Of a stretch of 64,000 nt of DNA, positions 13,882 to 26,852 are shown one piece after another. Position 1 is the first letter of the stretch. Each line of letters opens with the position of its first letter. The notes under the pieces were generated by a model. It ran no database searches. It saw only the letters and a program-made list of their open reading frames with translations, and was not told the origin of the DNA. This stretch comes from Blasia pusilla (lineage: Eukaryota; Marchantiophyta; Marchantiopsida; Blasiales). A program made the position numbers and the translations under genes. The stretch covers positions 50,840,001 through 50,904,000 of the forward strand of contig CM114271.1 in the NCBI GenBank assembly GCA_050084515.1, in the 5' to 3' direction.

Positions 13882-14157
13882 TCATCCAAGCCTCCTCCTA
13901 CTGTTGCTGGTACAAGCCGTGCTCTACAGACATGTGGGAAGGCAAGATTCTTTGCAGATGTTAACGAGTCTGCTACAAAGCCAACAACTACAATATCATT
14001 GGCTCTTTTCACTACGGCCTTGGAAAATATTGAGGACCTACAGACCCAGCTCGGTATAAGTAGGTCACGCAGTAACACACTTCATCAGTTATGCAATATA
14101 CTGCAAAAGGCAAAACTCAAAATCTTGAGACCATTATTAGCTTACAGAGGCGTTTAG
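13882..14157 (+). CDS. Possible exon, unrecognised
   Basis: An open frame of 91 codons without ATG at its start encodes a serine/threonine-rich N-terminal half and a helical C-terminal half (ENIEDLQTQLGI onward). An overlapping frame at 14124-14180 continues the helical character (LETIISLQRRLDEIYYQV, then stop), which suggests a one-base shift near 14120. It could be a downstream exon of the gene at 12.5 kb. No splice sites were confirmed. Confidence 0.2.
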   Translation, partial: SSKPPPTVAGTSRALQTCGKARFFADVNESATKPTTTISLALFTTALENIEDLQTQLGISRSRSNTLHQLCNILQKAKLKILRPLLAYRGV

Positions 14158-14180
14158 ATGAAATCTATTATCAGGTTTAG

Positions 14181-15198
14181 CAACTCAGTGACTACTGCAT
14201 AAACATGTATCTAGTAGGCAAGGAGTTAGCACAACATGTCGCTACCCTCCAATATACCCTATACCCTGATGCTACTTTAGTACTATTTCTTGACACCATC
14301 TGATATCTTATCTGTAGTCATCACCTACGTTTACTAAATTACTTCATCGCTTGTTGTACTTTTGCATTATTGACTGATTGTATTCAGTTGTTGTATAACA
14401 ACATTTTTTGCCACTTATAAGTTAAGCAATCTACTAAGTAATACACCATCTTCTACTGCTACAATTTTTTATTTGCTTCAATGTAAATGGTTCTTTTATT
14501 GTTATTTTGGTTGCACTTATGTGTCGTGGAACACACTGCTTTGCTTTTGTAGTAGTTACTGCCTACTATACTCTACTCAATTTGTTATAGCATACATTGG
14601 CTACAACTAGTGTCTATTCAACTTTTTTTTTTAAACAGCTTAGTTGGTAGATACCCACAAATATTTGCCCATACAACACAATCGGTTGATTCATTGCATT
14701 CTCATTGTAAACTTGCTTATTTTATACAACAATAGGGAGCCATAGTACAAACAAAAATGGTAGTTGCCTATATTGCATGCCTCCTCAACTTAATTTATCA
14801 TGACATTTTACACTTAGGTAACTAGCATGGAGGTCGCGCTTTCATACCAATTGCCAACACCAACCAACTATTGACTATCTCCTTATGTTGATCCCTGCTG
14901 TTAGACAACAAGTCACCTTTCCCTCTTCTTCAAGTCATTGTGCTATCTCTAGTTACTCTATGTGTATTTTCAATACCGACACTATGCCTTTTTATCTAAG
15001 CCTTCAACCACCCTTCTATTGTGTCTTTCCTTAAAACACGCCTATTGCTTCATTATAAAAATATTTTTTTAACTTCTGCAAAAACATCTAATTCCACAAT
15101 GATAAATCACCCTGCAACCATCGCTTCATTTCTATTTATCAATTCAACAATTAATCACTTGTTTATCCTATAATGCCCATTGTTAGTATTCCTATTCC
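14181..15198. other. No gene recognised
   Basis: T- and A-rich sequence with no open frame or motif that I can support on either strand. Confidence 0.5.
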
Positions 15199-15432
15199 TT
15201 CAATTATCACTTAACCAATTCTAAATTCTAAATTCTTCTAAATTTAGAATTAGGATAAAAAAAATGCGGCCTTGAATAGTTGCGAACTTTTTATAGCTAG
15301 TTGTGGATAAATGAAATGCTTTGTGTGAATGAAATTATTGCGAATGCATTGTCAAAGTGCTTGTGAAGTAAGTGAAAGCATGAATGGAATTTGATGTGAA
15401 AGCTTTGCAAAATTGGTTAAGTGACAATTGAA
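15199..15432. repeat. Foldback (MITE-like) repeat
   Basis: The 22 bases at 15199-15220 reappear inverted at 15411-15432 with one mismatch. Inside are repeats of TTCTAAATTCTAAA. A second copy of the right-arm core AATTGGTTAAGTGAC follows at about 15465-15480, together with another TTCTAAATTC block at 15495-15520. The size and inverted ends fit a small non-autonomous DNA element. No target duplication was established. Confidence 0.6.
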
Positions 15433-15520
15433 GTATGACATTTAAAATGTTATGATTTGGTGAAATTGGTTAAGTGACAAAAGAATTTAGGGTTTAGAAT
15501 TCTAAATTCTAAATTCTTTT

Positions 15521-16799
15521 AGTTATTATAGGTAAATGTCTCCACAATCCCTACTCTTATGTTGCCTTTGAACTCTACTTGGCTTTGATACCATGTATGG
15601 ATTTCTTATGGCTCAAATTGTGGTGTTATGATGGGTAGTGTTGTGCTTCTTTAGAGATGAGCTAACATAAATGTTGGCCAAAAAATTATCGAGAGATCTA
15701 ATCATTTCAGTGGAAGCCAGATCCAAAATCTATTCCTTCCTACGATTATGACATATTGGTACAAATGAAGGGATATCCCCTCCTTTGTACCAACTGGACA
15801 ATTGCTGTTTCCTAATGTGGTTATGTATTCTACTACAATCGTTCTAATTATTTACGAGGCATTGTCAAGCCTCCAAGTTGCTCAATTAAGAACGTATTTC
15901 TTCAAAGAACGCATATCGCTGATTAATGTACAGGTGTACATCATCGGCATCTCAATAATTGCACATTTGCACAACTTGATGAATGATACATATCTATGTT
16001 TCTGATAGGTTCCACCTACTCTAAAAGCTGCTGAGCTAGTTGACAGTAATTGACTGTCTAGCTGAAGGGAAGCTGGGCATTGGCGGTACCAAGAGTGATT
16101 ACTGCCAATGCCCGACTGAGCTTTACTTCGACTTACTAAATATAGCTACTCAAATTTCACATTGTTCATCGGCCATCGCTCATGACACTAGGTTTACACT
16201 TGGGGTCTCACTACTCATGACCAGTTCGGCATGGGAAAAAGATTGCACGCCGCAGATGTTGATGAGGCCATTTAAAATGTTATGATGTGGTGGGATTGAT
16301 GGCCTCGATTAATCCAGTAATTCTTACGATTCAATGACGAGGGTTACAGGCCACGAGAAGAGACTTTTTCTTACATACAGATTGATTTGAAGTCCCCTTT
16401 CCTCTAGTCGTTGTAGCCCAATTTCCGAACTATGTGCGCACAATGAAACCCTCGGCAGGGTCTGAAATGCTAGCGCTCTGGAGTCGCATGGTGATAGGAT
16501 GACCGAATCTGAAGGATCCGCAGTATATGCGATGTTTTTCAGTCGGGCTTGTAATCATGATCGGTCACGATGCTGAAAAGTTGGAGCCCAATATGAACCC
16601 TCTTCGGTTGTACGTGAGTTGCCCAAGGTCCAGTTGCACCACACGAATGATGATGAACCCATCTGAGGCACATGTCCGAGGTTCACCAGCTATTTGCGAG
16701 ATACCAAGATGTTGTGGCTTGCCCAACGCCACTGAAGACAGAAACTCAAAAGCCTTGGTTTGTGGCTGAAACCACTGGCATAAGATTGTCGTTGCTCGC
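15521..16799. other. Region downstream of PSF3, no gene recognised
   Basis: This stretch should hold the PSF3 3' untranslated region at its upper end (16.4-16.8 kb). A 22-base stretch near 16270 (TTTAAAATGTTATGAT onward) also occurs near 15443, so the foldback element or its debris may extend here. Frames at 16040-16285 and 16527-16769 show no family motif. Confidence 0.4.
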
Positions 16800-18771
16800 T
16801 TAGGTCAAGTCGAAGGGACAAAGCAGGGCATTCAGACGTCTTTTCTTCCCGAGTACAGCAGACCTTTCGAGTCTAGTTCCTTCAAATCTCCACTTGTGAA
16901 AGGCACGCATGGAATCCCGAGCTGCTTCGAATACTGTACATACGAAGAGAAGTCAACTGATAAGTTCAGGTAACAATAAGATTTCTCTCCTTACACAGTA
17001 GAGGGAAAGGGAGTAAACAAAACTAGCCAGTTCTTTTGTGTACCTTGGCAGATTTGACTAGAAGTAATGAAGCCATCTGGCGTCAATCGTGTAGGTATCT
17101 TATCTTACAAGTAGTGTCAAACCTTGTCAAATCTTCCCGGTGTCTTAGGTTACGAGTCGTGTCAAACCTCTTGTCTGGTGGATAATTTCCTATCTGATGA
17201 TCTATCGACTGTGGACCAACACGACCTCTGCCTTGGCATCATTTTTTTGAGCGCATGATCTCGACGCGATAAAAATACAGCTAGCTAGCCTAGCTGAATA
17301 ATTCCTTTGGACAAATGAATCCAGAGAGATAAGCGGTGCTACTTACTTCGAGATTCTTCCTGTGTCAGGAGAGACAACATTTTTGGAGTTGAGTTGAAAG
17401 GTGAAGCGAGAGCTTTGCATAAAATCTCTTTGTACCGTCCTCTAAGGCAATACATGAGGTAAAGTCCCAAATCGGGGTCTGGTGATCTGAACCAAGCATA
17501 GACAAGCCATTAAAACTCCATACTAAGCTTAATTCACGAGTCCTCGGCTGCATCACACAGAGACTTCATTCATGAGGGCGTGTATCAGGAAATTGATGTG
17601 GAGATTGAAGAACTTACATAGGAGCCAGCTTACAACCGAGCGCGTAGAAATAGGGGCAGCATTTTCCCAAATTAACGCAGGCAGCATCTGCTTTGACTTC
17701 TTTCTTGAACCTACAGATTCCATCCTTCCACATTAGATTTAGCTTTTAAGCTCAATGTGAACCGTCAATACTAGTTTATTCAAAAATCTCTACCTTCACT
17801 TTGTGTAGATTAATTAGCACCATGCCAATCATTCTAAATGGTTAGCTGTTGTATTCAAAAGTTACAATGGAGTCACAATAGTGAAAGTAGCCACAACAAG
17901 GGTTCTCTGAGAACCCCATTGAACTGGAGCAATACGAGTTGTCATGAAAATACGCTCTTTGAGAGCTACGAACAACCTAATTTGAAGTTAGAAACAGTGG
18001 ACGGGTCATCACTACCGAAGGTTTGAAAAACTGAGGTACCAACCTCTCGTTGAAGAAATAGGGCAGCTTGATAGAGACGATGCTCCTACTGCACAGATCG
18101 TGCGCCAGCCAGAGCGGGAGTTCCACATTTGCCCCTTCCTTCACCTGCATGTTAACCACAATATTCCTGTTAAAATTTTTTCAAGGACAGCCACAAAAAC
18201 CTGATAAGAGAAAGTTTAAGACAAAGCTGAGTATAGCAGCAATTCCTCTTAAAAGCACTACATGAATCCGAATACGCAAAGCTATATTGGCCCAGCATTC
18301 TTAAAATCAGCGAAGAGATTGGGAATTTTACATCGCTATGTTCAGACTAGACCCAGAATGCAAGTGCAATTCACTCCAATTCGTATGAAGACAAAGCTAG
18401 GTATAGTAGCAATACCTCCTGATGGCATCTGACTAGACAAACTAAATTGGCATACCGCTACTACGATTAGCGAAGGCAGAGTAGGAGTCATACGTTGTTA
18501 TCCTCAGAACCAGGATCGAGAATACCAATCCCATTTGCTCCAATTCGAAATTTGACAGAGACATACTGCAGAAATTCAAGCACTGCAATGAGAACCCCAA
18601 ATGAACCAGACCTCAATCACCGCAACGATTGACGGATAGGAGACACCTGGGATCAATGAATTTAGAGGGTCCGCCTACTTGTACACACTTGAGACCAGAC
18701 TTTAGTGTAGAATACATCAAGCTTACCTGTTCCTCCGTCAATATATCGTCCAAGTCGTAATAGTTCGTCAT
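16800..18771 (-). CDS. PSF3: GINS complex subunit 3 (PSF3)
   Basis: PSF3 is one of the four GINS subunits, which join CDC45 and MCM2-7 in the replicative helicase. I trace six minus-strand exons: 18771-18727, 18565-18494, 18144-18044, 17710-17618, 17486-17347 and 16933-16800. All introns are GT-AG and phases agree, giving 194 residues, the usual family size. Diagnostic stretches are MTNYYDLDDILTEEQ at the N-terminus, ANGIGILDPGSE in exon 2, VELPLWLAHDL in exon 3, DAACVNLGKCCPYFYALGCK in exon 4 and GRYKEILCKAL in exon 5. The helical basic C-terminus (FEAARDSMRAFHKWR, then GKKRR) is in exon 6. An in-frame TGA just upstream of the first ATG fixes the start. Exon 6 is the least certain, since the family tail is variable. 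Confidence 0.88.
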
Positions 18772-20700
18772 CACCTCGAAAAGAATCAATCTTCAAAGAA
18801 TACGGTGAGGCACCAGCCCTCCACGTAGAAAGTTTTGGGAGATGACGGGCTTTGCAAAGGTGTTGTTAGAAGGTATGTGGAGTAAAGAAAGTGCGAAATC
18901 GGTACTGCAAGACGAATATTTAAGGATAAGATGCTTTCCGTCCAGTCTCGGACCAGTTCGTGATGAGATAGACGGATTTCCCACCTCGAGTTATGAAGAA
19001 GGATGCAAAAGCTCGATGAGACTAGCGGGGGTGAGAAGTACGGCGCCTTTCCATTGACAGGGGAAGGATGTAAATCAGTTCCAACCCGGTCGGCAACAGA
19101 ATCTACTGGAAGAGGATTCTTAACATGAAACACGGAACAGGGAGAAGCGGGGTCAGACCCACACACGAATGGTTGAAGATTCAGGAAACGGGATGAAGTA
19201 CCGAACTGAAGATCATTTCTGGACTTTCAGATGAAATTCGAATATTTCTAAGTCTGAAGAAACATCGCAGCCCGGGCACGTTCAGATAAAATCGATCGCG
19301 ATAGAAGGTTACAAACGGAAAGCGCAGGCAATAGAGGCGCCCTGGAAACAATCTGCCACCAAGAAACACGAGAAGAAGAGTCAAAGACCATCTAGTCGAA
19401 ACACGAAGAGTTAAGAAGAGCGAGGGAAACTTGCAATCAAAATCGGCCACGAAGGGTGAGCGGAACGACAGCACGCCGCACGAATCAGAATAGAAAACGA
19501 ACAGACTCTCCGACGGGGAAGACTCACAATACGAAAATCAGCATCAGCATGGGACGCTGCTACTCCCTACCGATATAAATTCCGGTGGACCAGGAGAGTG
19601 GATGCATGCACAAGTTAAATTTCTAAATGCCTACTCCACAAAACCAGGAAAGAAGCAACACCTCCTCCCTGAAATATCTCTGTTTCCCACCAATCCACCA
19701 ACAGCCCAATCGAAGTGGAAGTCAGATTTCCAGAATCAGGGCACACGAAGCGAGTTGCAACGAAATTCCGAAGACGGGACGAAACGGACGAGCGAAATAG
19801 GAATGCGGATGCGTCCTCTCAGCAACATCACAATCGGAGACGGGCCGTGAACGAGAAACGCATGGCAGAGCAGACGGAGCAGTCGGATGAATCGAAGGCA
19901 CCCTCGAGAGCGCCTTAGCAAGGTCGGGCTCCGGGGAAGAAACACCGCAGGAATTCAAATCGAAAACGTCGACGGCCAATCACAGGCCCGGCGTGAGGCG
20001 AGAACTGACACCCGGCGGGCATCCGACCCCGCGCTCACATCGCCTCCTACAACTGCAGCCTTGCCTCACCGGCAAGCGGCAGTCAGCCGGTCCCGTAGGC
20101 GGTCCTCTCCCTGGTGGAATATTTGAATTTGAAAATCTCCGTGCGAATGCGGTCCCCGAGACTGCGGGAGCACGGAAAGCCCACCGAAGCCTTGGAAACT
20201 GAACTGGCGCCATTTTTCAATCAAACACCCGCCTCTTGCAGCACTTGCATTGTGGGCGTGCGACCAAAAAAATCCCGGCCGGGCGGAAACAGCCGGGTCC
20301 AGCTCCAGATCATGTGCCCATATATATATACAATTAAGGGGTCGATTCCATGAGCACTTCTTGTGTGGGAAAGTTTTACTTGATTTCCGTTGAATGGGAC
20401 GTTGGCCCGATGTCATGGGAGAACCGAGGTTACTTGTTGACCTAGCCGGAAGAAATTTAAAATTTCCGATTCACTTTGCAAATCAACGGCCAAAAACCAA
20501 AAGTTTTGGATGAAGAAAAAATGCCGATGCTCTGCGGCCATCATGACCTTGCACGCATGGAATCGACCCCTCGAAGAGGATGGGGTTTGAAGACCGCCAC
20601 CCTCCGATGGTGCCACATGTACATTTTGGCCCCCTTCGATGATGACACATGTAAGACAAACACGAAATTAACGTGATAGAAGAGTTAGAATTAAATTTAA
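18772..20700. other. PSF3 upstream region with a GC-rich patch
   Basis: No protein family is recognised. Sequence from about 19.7 to 20.3 kb is clearly richer in G, C and CpG than its surroundings, with overlapping frames on both strands, as GC-rich DNA produces by chance. A TATATATATA run lies at about 20323-20332. The first few hundred bases above 18771 should hold the PSF3 promoter and 5' untranslated region. Confidence 0.4.
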
Positions 20701-23080
20701 ATTAATGAGCGAGATGCTTTGCCTTTTCAAGCAGGATCTGGATCCGGAACTACTTTGGAAACGCAAACCCTCGTATCTATGACCACAAATTGGAAGGGAA
20801 AAAAAAAAGGAATAGCAGGGAATTTGGAGCCTCTCGGGAGTACCAAAACAGAAAGTTGAGGATCTGCTTGATTTTTAGTCGGCCCCCCGCTAGGCCAATT
20901 CCGGGTGCCCAAAAATCCCCAAATGAGGGGATCTTTGACACCCCCTATTGTGGTGGGTTTGCGATTTCTGAGGGCTGGATTACCATCATGCCACTATCTG
21001 GGTGTCGAAAAATTGAGAAGACTAGTTGGGTTCAAAGGGTGGGGTGGTAGCATATGATTGGAACCTAACCAGACATTGGAATCCATTGGCTGTGGGGCAC
21101 AAGATTTGGGCCCTCCTCTCTAGGCCAAGCTGCCAGCAGTGGCCCAATACTTGACCAACTCGTGAGGTCCATTCGGGAGGGGGTTGAAGAAGGTGGGGGA
21201 CTAGGGTTCCGAAGGGGGATAGTGAGTTGAGCGCAAGTGGGGGTTGCCATTAGCATGCCTTTGTGTCCTCAATTCTCAACTCTCAACTCCTTGTTTCATC
21301 TCGCTCTATTCTTGCCTCAACAGTTAGCATTGTAACAGTCCATAGTGCGGAGATTGTGTTGCCCTTTACGCATTGGCACTTCACAGCTTTCTGCCTCTCT
21401 AGTCCTTCTACAACTCTATTATCACATTTGGAGTTCAAACTTCTCTCCGCTCCCTCCTTTCATGTTCGTTTTTCAAACTCCGAAGTGTGAATTGTCGCAC
21501 TCCTTTGCACGTTCACTACTATGCATGTTAGTTCATATTTGTGCATATCTTCGTGACGTCAACTCTTAGAAGTTTGCATCTTTACACTTTGCACAAATGT
21601 TCCACTCTTTGCCCATATTCACTTTTTAAACACATTTGTGACTCCGTGATTCCATGCCCGGATCCCCAGTCCGCGGTCCCCCTAGCTCTGCTCGCACATC
21701 TTTTTTTTCCTAGTTCTCACCACGTTTTTGCATATTGGAGTGGCTTAGGATACTTTGACCAATCGACTAGTGGCTTTGTTGTGCTAACTCTAGCTACGCG
21801 TAGCCCTTTCAATTTTTTTGAGTCTGATAAGACTCAGTTACACATTTTTTTGGCCTCTAGATCTAGATTACCAACAATCTCCTTTTGTCTTGTCTAAATC
21901 TATTGGGTTCTCTTAGACCAAACTTCAAAAGTTTTTTGCCATACTCTGCCATGGATTGATTGCTTCTGCACTCTACCGATTCTTAGCTAGCGATGTAGAG
22001 ATATAAGATTGTAATTTCGCAGCAACAAATCAACGACTTGCTTGGGATTGTACCTCCACAAATTAGGATTAAACTCTAGATTTCTTTGAGCTTCTGTTGC
22101 CGTGATCTTGGGGTATGCTCAAGATTCACCTAGATTGTGCCCGAGGCATGGTCTTCCATCGCTTTTTTATGGTTATCGGAGTTTTAGTGCTATCATTTCT
22201 TTTCATTTTTTGTTTGACTCGTTTCAGCCATTGTTCTTGTTTTGCAACTCTTGCACTTTGCAAGTTTTCACTTGCTTAATATATTGAGCAAATAGATATT
22301 GTTTCCAACATACATCGGCTAGCATGCAAACAAGTCTAAGATCCATCTAACTATGAATCTGACATATCTACACATGAGCAACTAAACAACCCCAATCTCA
22401 AATGCGATGTTGATGAAATCTGCAATGTTTCATTCAAAGATCCACTCAATGATACACATTGCGGTAGCAATAAGAGATAATACCAAATAAACTCTCAATA
22501 TGTATGATCTCCAATAACTCGTAGCCCATTCTTCAAAAGAGAATCCAAACTCAATACATCCAATATGCATTGTATCATGAATCCCAACATGGGTTTGATC
22601 CAAGGAAGATGAACTTTGAATAAGCTCTCTATCCAAGGTATTCAAACTTCATCACCTGATCTTAGGAGGTGACATATGAGCATACGTCACCTTCTAAGAG
22701 CAAGTCATATATGACCTCTCAAACTAGGGAAGTACAAGACCCTTCCAAGGCCTCGATATGATCTTGCCCTACATTTTATCTACCAGGACAACTATTTCCT
22801 TTTCATTGTTATCATCAAGGTTTTTCTTTCTGTTTAGGATGGGGACTTATGACTTAAACAAGATCTTTGGGTACCTTATTCTAAACAACACAATGTTATT
22901 TTGGACTTTCTTTTGCATATACACTGTAGATATCTCATAGATGGCTAATTAAGAGACAATGAACTTTGAGCAAAATGTTATAGAAAGAAGTAAGTCGAGA
23001 CTTTCCAGAGGATACAAGTCAATCATGGGTATCAAATGGGAAGGAAGTCGATAGATCCAACGCTCCTTCTAGAAGTCAGA
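20701..23080. other. No gene recognised, one 13-bp hairpin
   Basis: Unassigned AT-rich sequence. At 22661-22699 a 13-base arm (CTTAGGAGGTGAC) is followed 12 bases later by its inverse with one mismatch, which could be a small terminal or cruciform structure. It lies about 0.4 kb before the hAT-like remnant, but no link can be shown. Confidence 0.4.
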
Positions 23081-23089
23081 TCAAGAAGA

Positions 23090-24960
23090 ATCGATTGGCT
23101 TGGAAGGATATATGGTATACCTTCTTTGATTTAATAGAATTTTATGTAGAATCTAGTAGAATACTTTGTAAAGTTTGTAGAAAAGGGAAGAGCAAGAATG
23201 CCTTTGCAAGGGATGATGCCATAAATTGTAAGGTTTCGGGAAAATCCAATGAGCATGTGAATCTTTCTTGATTTGTAAATATAGGAAACAAGTCCATGGC
23301 CAAGGCCATTGCCACTACTAATCGAACATGTGGCATTGCCTTGTTGACTTTGTTCAAATATGCATACTTCATCAGGAAGGAAGCCATGGCTTTTGCCAAA
23401 TTTCCAAGCTCATGTAAGTTGCTACTTTGAGTGAATGCGGCCATTACCCATTACCCAAGATTTCTACCAAGATGAAAAGAGTAGTGTTGATATGTGTTAT
23501 TATATTGGTCAAGTTTTGTATAGAAGGACCCTTTTAAAAATGCAACATCTCCTTTCTCTGGGATGATGATTGATGAGTTTACTACTATTTTGGTAATGGG
23601 TCATCTTGTAGTATTTGCAACTTGCATCCAAGAGGGATATGTCGAGAATTATTTTATAGGGTTTTTTCAATGTTTGAATACAATAACTACAAATATTTTG
23701 GATTTGATCAAGGATTAGGACTAGAGAGTTCACAAATTGTGGCTTTACGATGAAAAGGAGCCTCCACTATGGTAAGTTGTCAAAATGGAGTAGCATCTTA
23801 GTTGAAGCATTAAGTAAAACCCTTTCTACTCTTTGTACATTGTATTGCACATAGGACCAACCTCGCTACAAAGGATCAAGTTATAAAGTTATATCTACAA
23901 TACTCATTGCATATTCCATCTTAAACGTTATAGTTGGATATTTTAGAAGGTCTTCACAGAGGAAGTGTGGTCTTGCAACTTCGCAAGAGAAGTTAAATGA
24001 CTCTATCAACAAATTCACAGGTTGTCGCGATGGCAAGTTATGACTACTTTGTGGGACTCGTCGGAGTATGTCCTTATGTATTTTAGGGACATTTCCGCCT
24101 TAAAGATGATGGTAATACTACTAATATGTATAAGAAATTGAGATAATTCAAAATGATCTATCATTTGTACATTTTGGCAGAAAACGATAAACTTTGCGAT
24201 AGAAAATCATGACCTAAACGTTTCTACATTCTATGAAGAAATACACAATCATCTCTTACATGAATTTGGATCACCTACTGGATACTTAAAATGATTGCAA
24301 TCTATGATGAGGGGTAGATAGTACCATAACATTGAAATGTTGAGGGATCATATTTGAAAGGATTTACAAGTTGTTTTAGCCAACTAGAATAATTCTTTGA
24401 GGAGGTATGCATGACTTTACAAGATCGATTTAGGGATAGTAATTTGATAGGTGCAATGAGGACTATTAATTCTCTGCATATGCCCTTAAGGTTAGTAGGG
24501 TTGAATAGTTGAGGTGCAAGGATGTGGACGGAATTCACACCTATTTTGGAAGGGAATTACCTTTGAGGGATTAGTTGCAACATATTGATGTGAACTCAAG
24601 AGCCATGAAACTAGAGTTTCACTCATTTAATCTAATCGCCCAAAATAATGGAAAGATAGGAACTTTCAAGATCTTTGGACAATGGTAAGTTGGAGTCCAT
24701 CCTTGCAATGTAAGTTCTCAATTTTCTTGTATTAGCCAAAATTACGAGGTTATAATATGTGAGTATTAAGATTTAAAGGAGAGGTTTCTCTTTGCAAAAT
24801 ATGATCAAGACCTAGTGTCGTAGTACATTAAAGACCAAGTGTTTGGATGTTGTTCTTAGGATAGCCTCATAGGTAAAGATAATTGTCTATGAAAACCTAT
24901 TGGTCAAAGTAGTGAAGCTATGGAAAAGTCATGCACACTTTAAATATGTGTATGCTAACC
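23090..24960 (+). pseudogene. hAT-superfamily transposase remnant
   Basis: Plus-strand coding similarity survives in fragments separated by many stops. Near 23140-23235 is a BED-like start with CKVCRKG. At 23562-23675 about 35 codons stay open and read MIDEFTTILVMGHLVVFA then TCIQEG, the RNase H-like core region of hAT/ZNF862-type transposases (an acidic IDE/IDES motif before a hydrophobic strand). At about 24672-24860 fragments read FSLQNMIKT and LKTKCLDVVLRIAS, resembling the C-terminal hAT dimerisation region. Terminal inverted repeats and an 8-bp duplication were not found. The element is inactive. Confidence 0.6.
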
Positions 24961-26852
24961 ATTAGAGATATGTTAGTGATCAAGACACTCAAATAGAGGT
25001 TGCAATCGTATAGGAATCTCCAAGTGCACCACTTTCAAATATTTAGTATGTGGGAAAGGAGGGGGGAGGGTTATCTTTTGTAATACATTGAAGGTTTTTT
25101 TATTAAATCTTCCATGTACTATGAAGGGGGAAGATCCATGACTCCTAATTTGTGGGAGGTCTAGCCAAGTTCAATTCCTCCCAAGGATGTGAATGTGAAA
25201 AGGATAGAGGGAATGAGGAAAGGGGTGAGGAAGGTAGAATTGGGAAGTGAGGGAAGGACATGAGTCAAATTTAAAGTGGATAATGCTGACTAGCTTCAAA
25301 TCTTACCAAGGATGTTCCAATCATTCAATTGGTAAGAAAGAAACGAAGAAGAAGATGTGAGACGCGAGTGGAGACTAGACTTTTCATACTCTTTACTATT
25401 TTGAAAGTTGTGAAGTCCAAAGCGGGCCCAACAATTTTTGAGCCGATTAAATATATAAGCTGTTGAGAATCAATTATACCCAATGCGCAATTGTGTCCAC
25501 CCAATTGCTCCAATCGTGTTAGCGGACACAATTGCGCATTGTCTCCACCCAGTTGCTTCAATTACTTAGTGATTGTTCATAATGACGTGCAAGATTCCAC
25601 ATGCAATCATCACTTATGTGCAGGTAGATGTTGGCAGTCTTGGCTATATGAGATTTGCGTTGATTTTTTAGCATACACTTCCTTTGATCCTTCAAGTACA
25701 CATTTCATGGTGAACTTTTCACATCCAGGCTTCTTGGTTTTCCATGGTAAATTTTGTACCGTTCAATGTAGTAGAGAAAATTGGTGGCTCAGACAGAAGG
25801 TGAAGTATTGAGAGCCAGAAATGGAACAGTAAAATTTTACTAAAAACATCCGCACTACTTCTAAGTTGACACCCTGAAGTAGAGTTCATCAACACAACTC
25901 AAAGCCAAAATTCCTTACACCAGTTACTAATCTCCTACTGCAGAGGCGCATTCAGTGATCAAATCAATATTTCAGGTGTGCCATACTGAACTACCATTCC
26001 TAGCCTCAGATGGCCATAATATCTTTAGGTTGTGGGTGAAAAAATCTGTGAATATGAATCATAAGACAGGACATTTACAACACTGCACAAACCCATAGCG
26101 CCCACATCTGAATTTGCAGGAAACAAGGTAAGTCCACAATCCTGCGACAATGCAATAGTGAACCAGTAGGCCAACAGCTACGACATTCCATCCCATCAGT
26201 GAAGTGAGAAGGTTACACTTTTGTGTAATAGACATGGGGCCAAATCCAAATAAGCCGTTTTCTGTTCTCATACTTGGGGGGAAAGGGAAAAAGCGGTGCT
26301 CAATAGAGTCCATCTCCTTTCCCCTTAGATATACAATCTGTCGTGTCTGTGTGGGTTACTCTCTACTTTTACAATCGCTAATACTCCGACATAGACAGAA
26401 GCTCCATGTTGTGATACATGCCTTTACATTCAAGGCTCAAGACTCGCCTTACTCAAATCCTGACGTGGTCTCAGTGATTGCACCCTAGGTTCCATCCTTA
26501 TGAGCCTCAAATAAAACTTAGTCGTTAATCTCCCTAGTTAATGGCTTAAAGCTCCACACCATATACAGGAGACTCTTGTGAAGCTTAGCTGCAATTGCAT
26601 CATTAATCTTCCTAGTCCATGACTCTAAGCTCCATACAATGTAAGGAAAATCTCCTGGCAAGGTCACCACAACAGCTAGCAACCTTGTGGTCCATAGCCT
26701 ATGGACCAAAAGGTTTAGGGTGGTCCATAAGCCTATGAGCCATATGAAAAATGATTTCCTGGCCAAGATGCTTTTCCACAAGCTCTCGAGGAGCTCCTAA
26801 TAAAAGAAGGGTTTGACTACACCCTCACTGCAGATATTTTGAAGTTCCCCAG
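24961..26852. other. Intergenic DNA and probable NOP2 3' untranslated region
   Basis: No further gene is recognised. The part just below 26853 should be the 3' untranslated region of NOP2. It contains an imperfect tandem repeat: about 55 bases at 26521-26575 resemble 26600-26655, 79 bases apart. Nearby GTCCATAGCCTATGGAC (26690-26706) is palindromic. Confidence 0.4.

Noticed and set aside
18786-19166. 126-codon minus-strand frame just upstream of PSF3
   Set aside because: No motif or homology that I recognise; it is in a different frame from PSF3 and probably lies in its promoter or leader.
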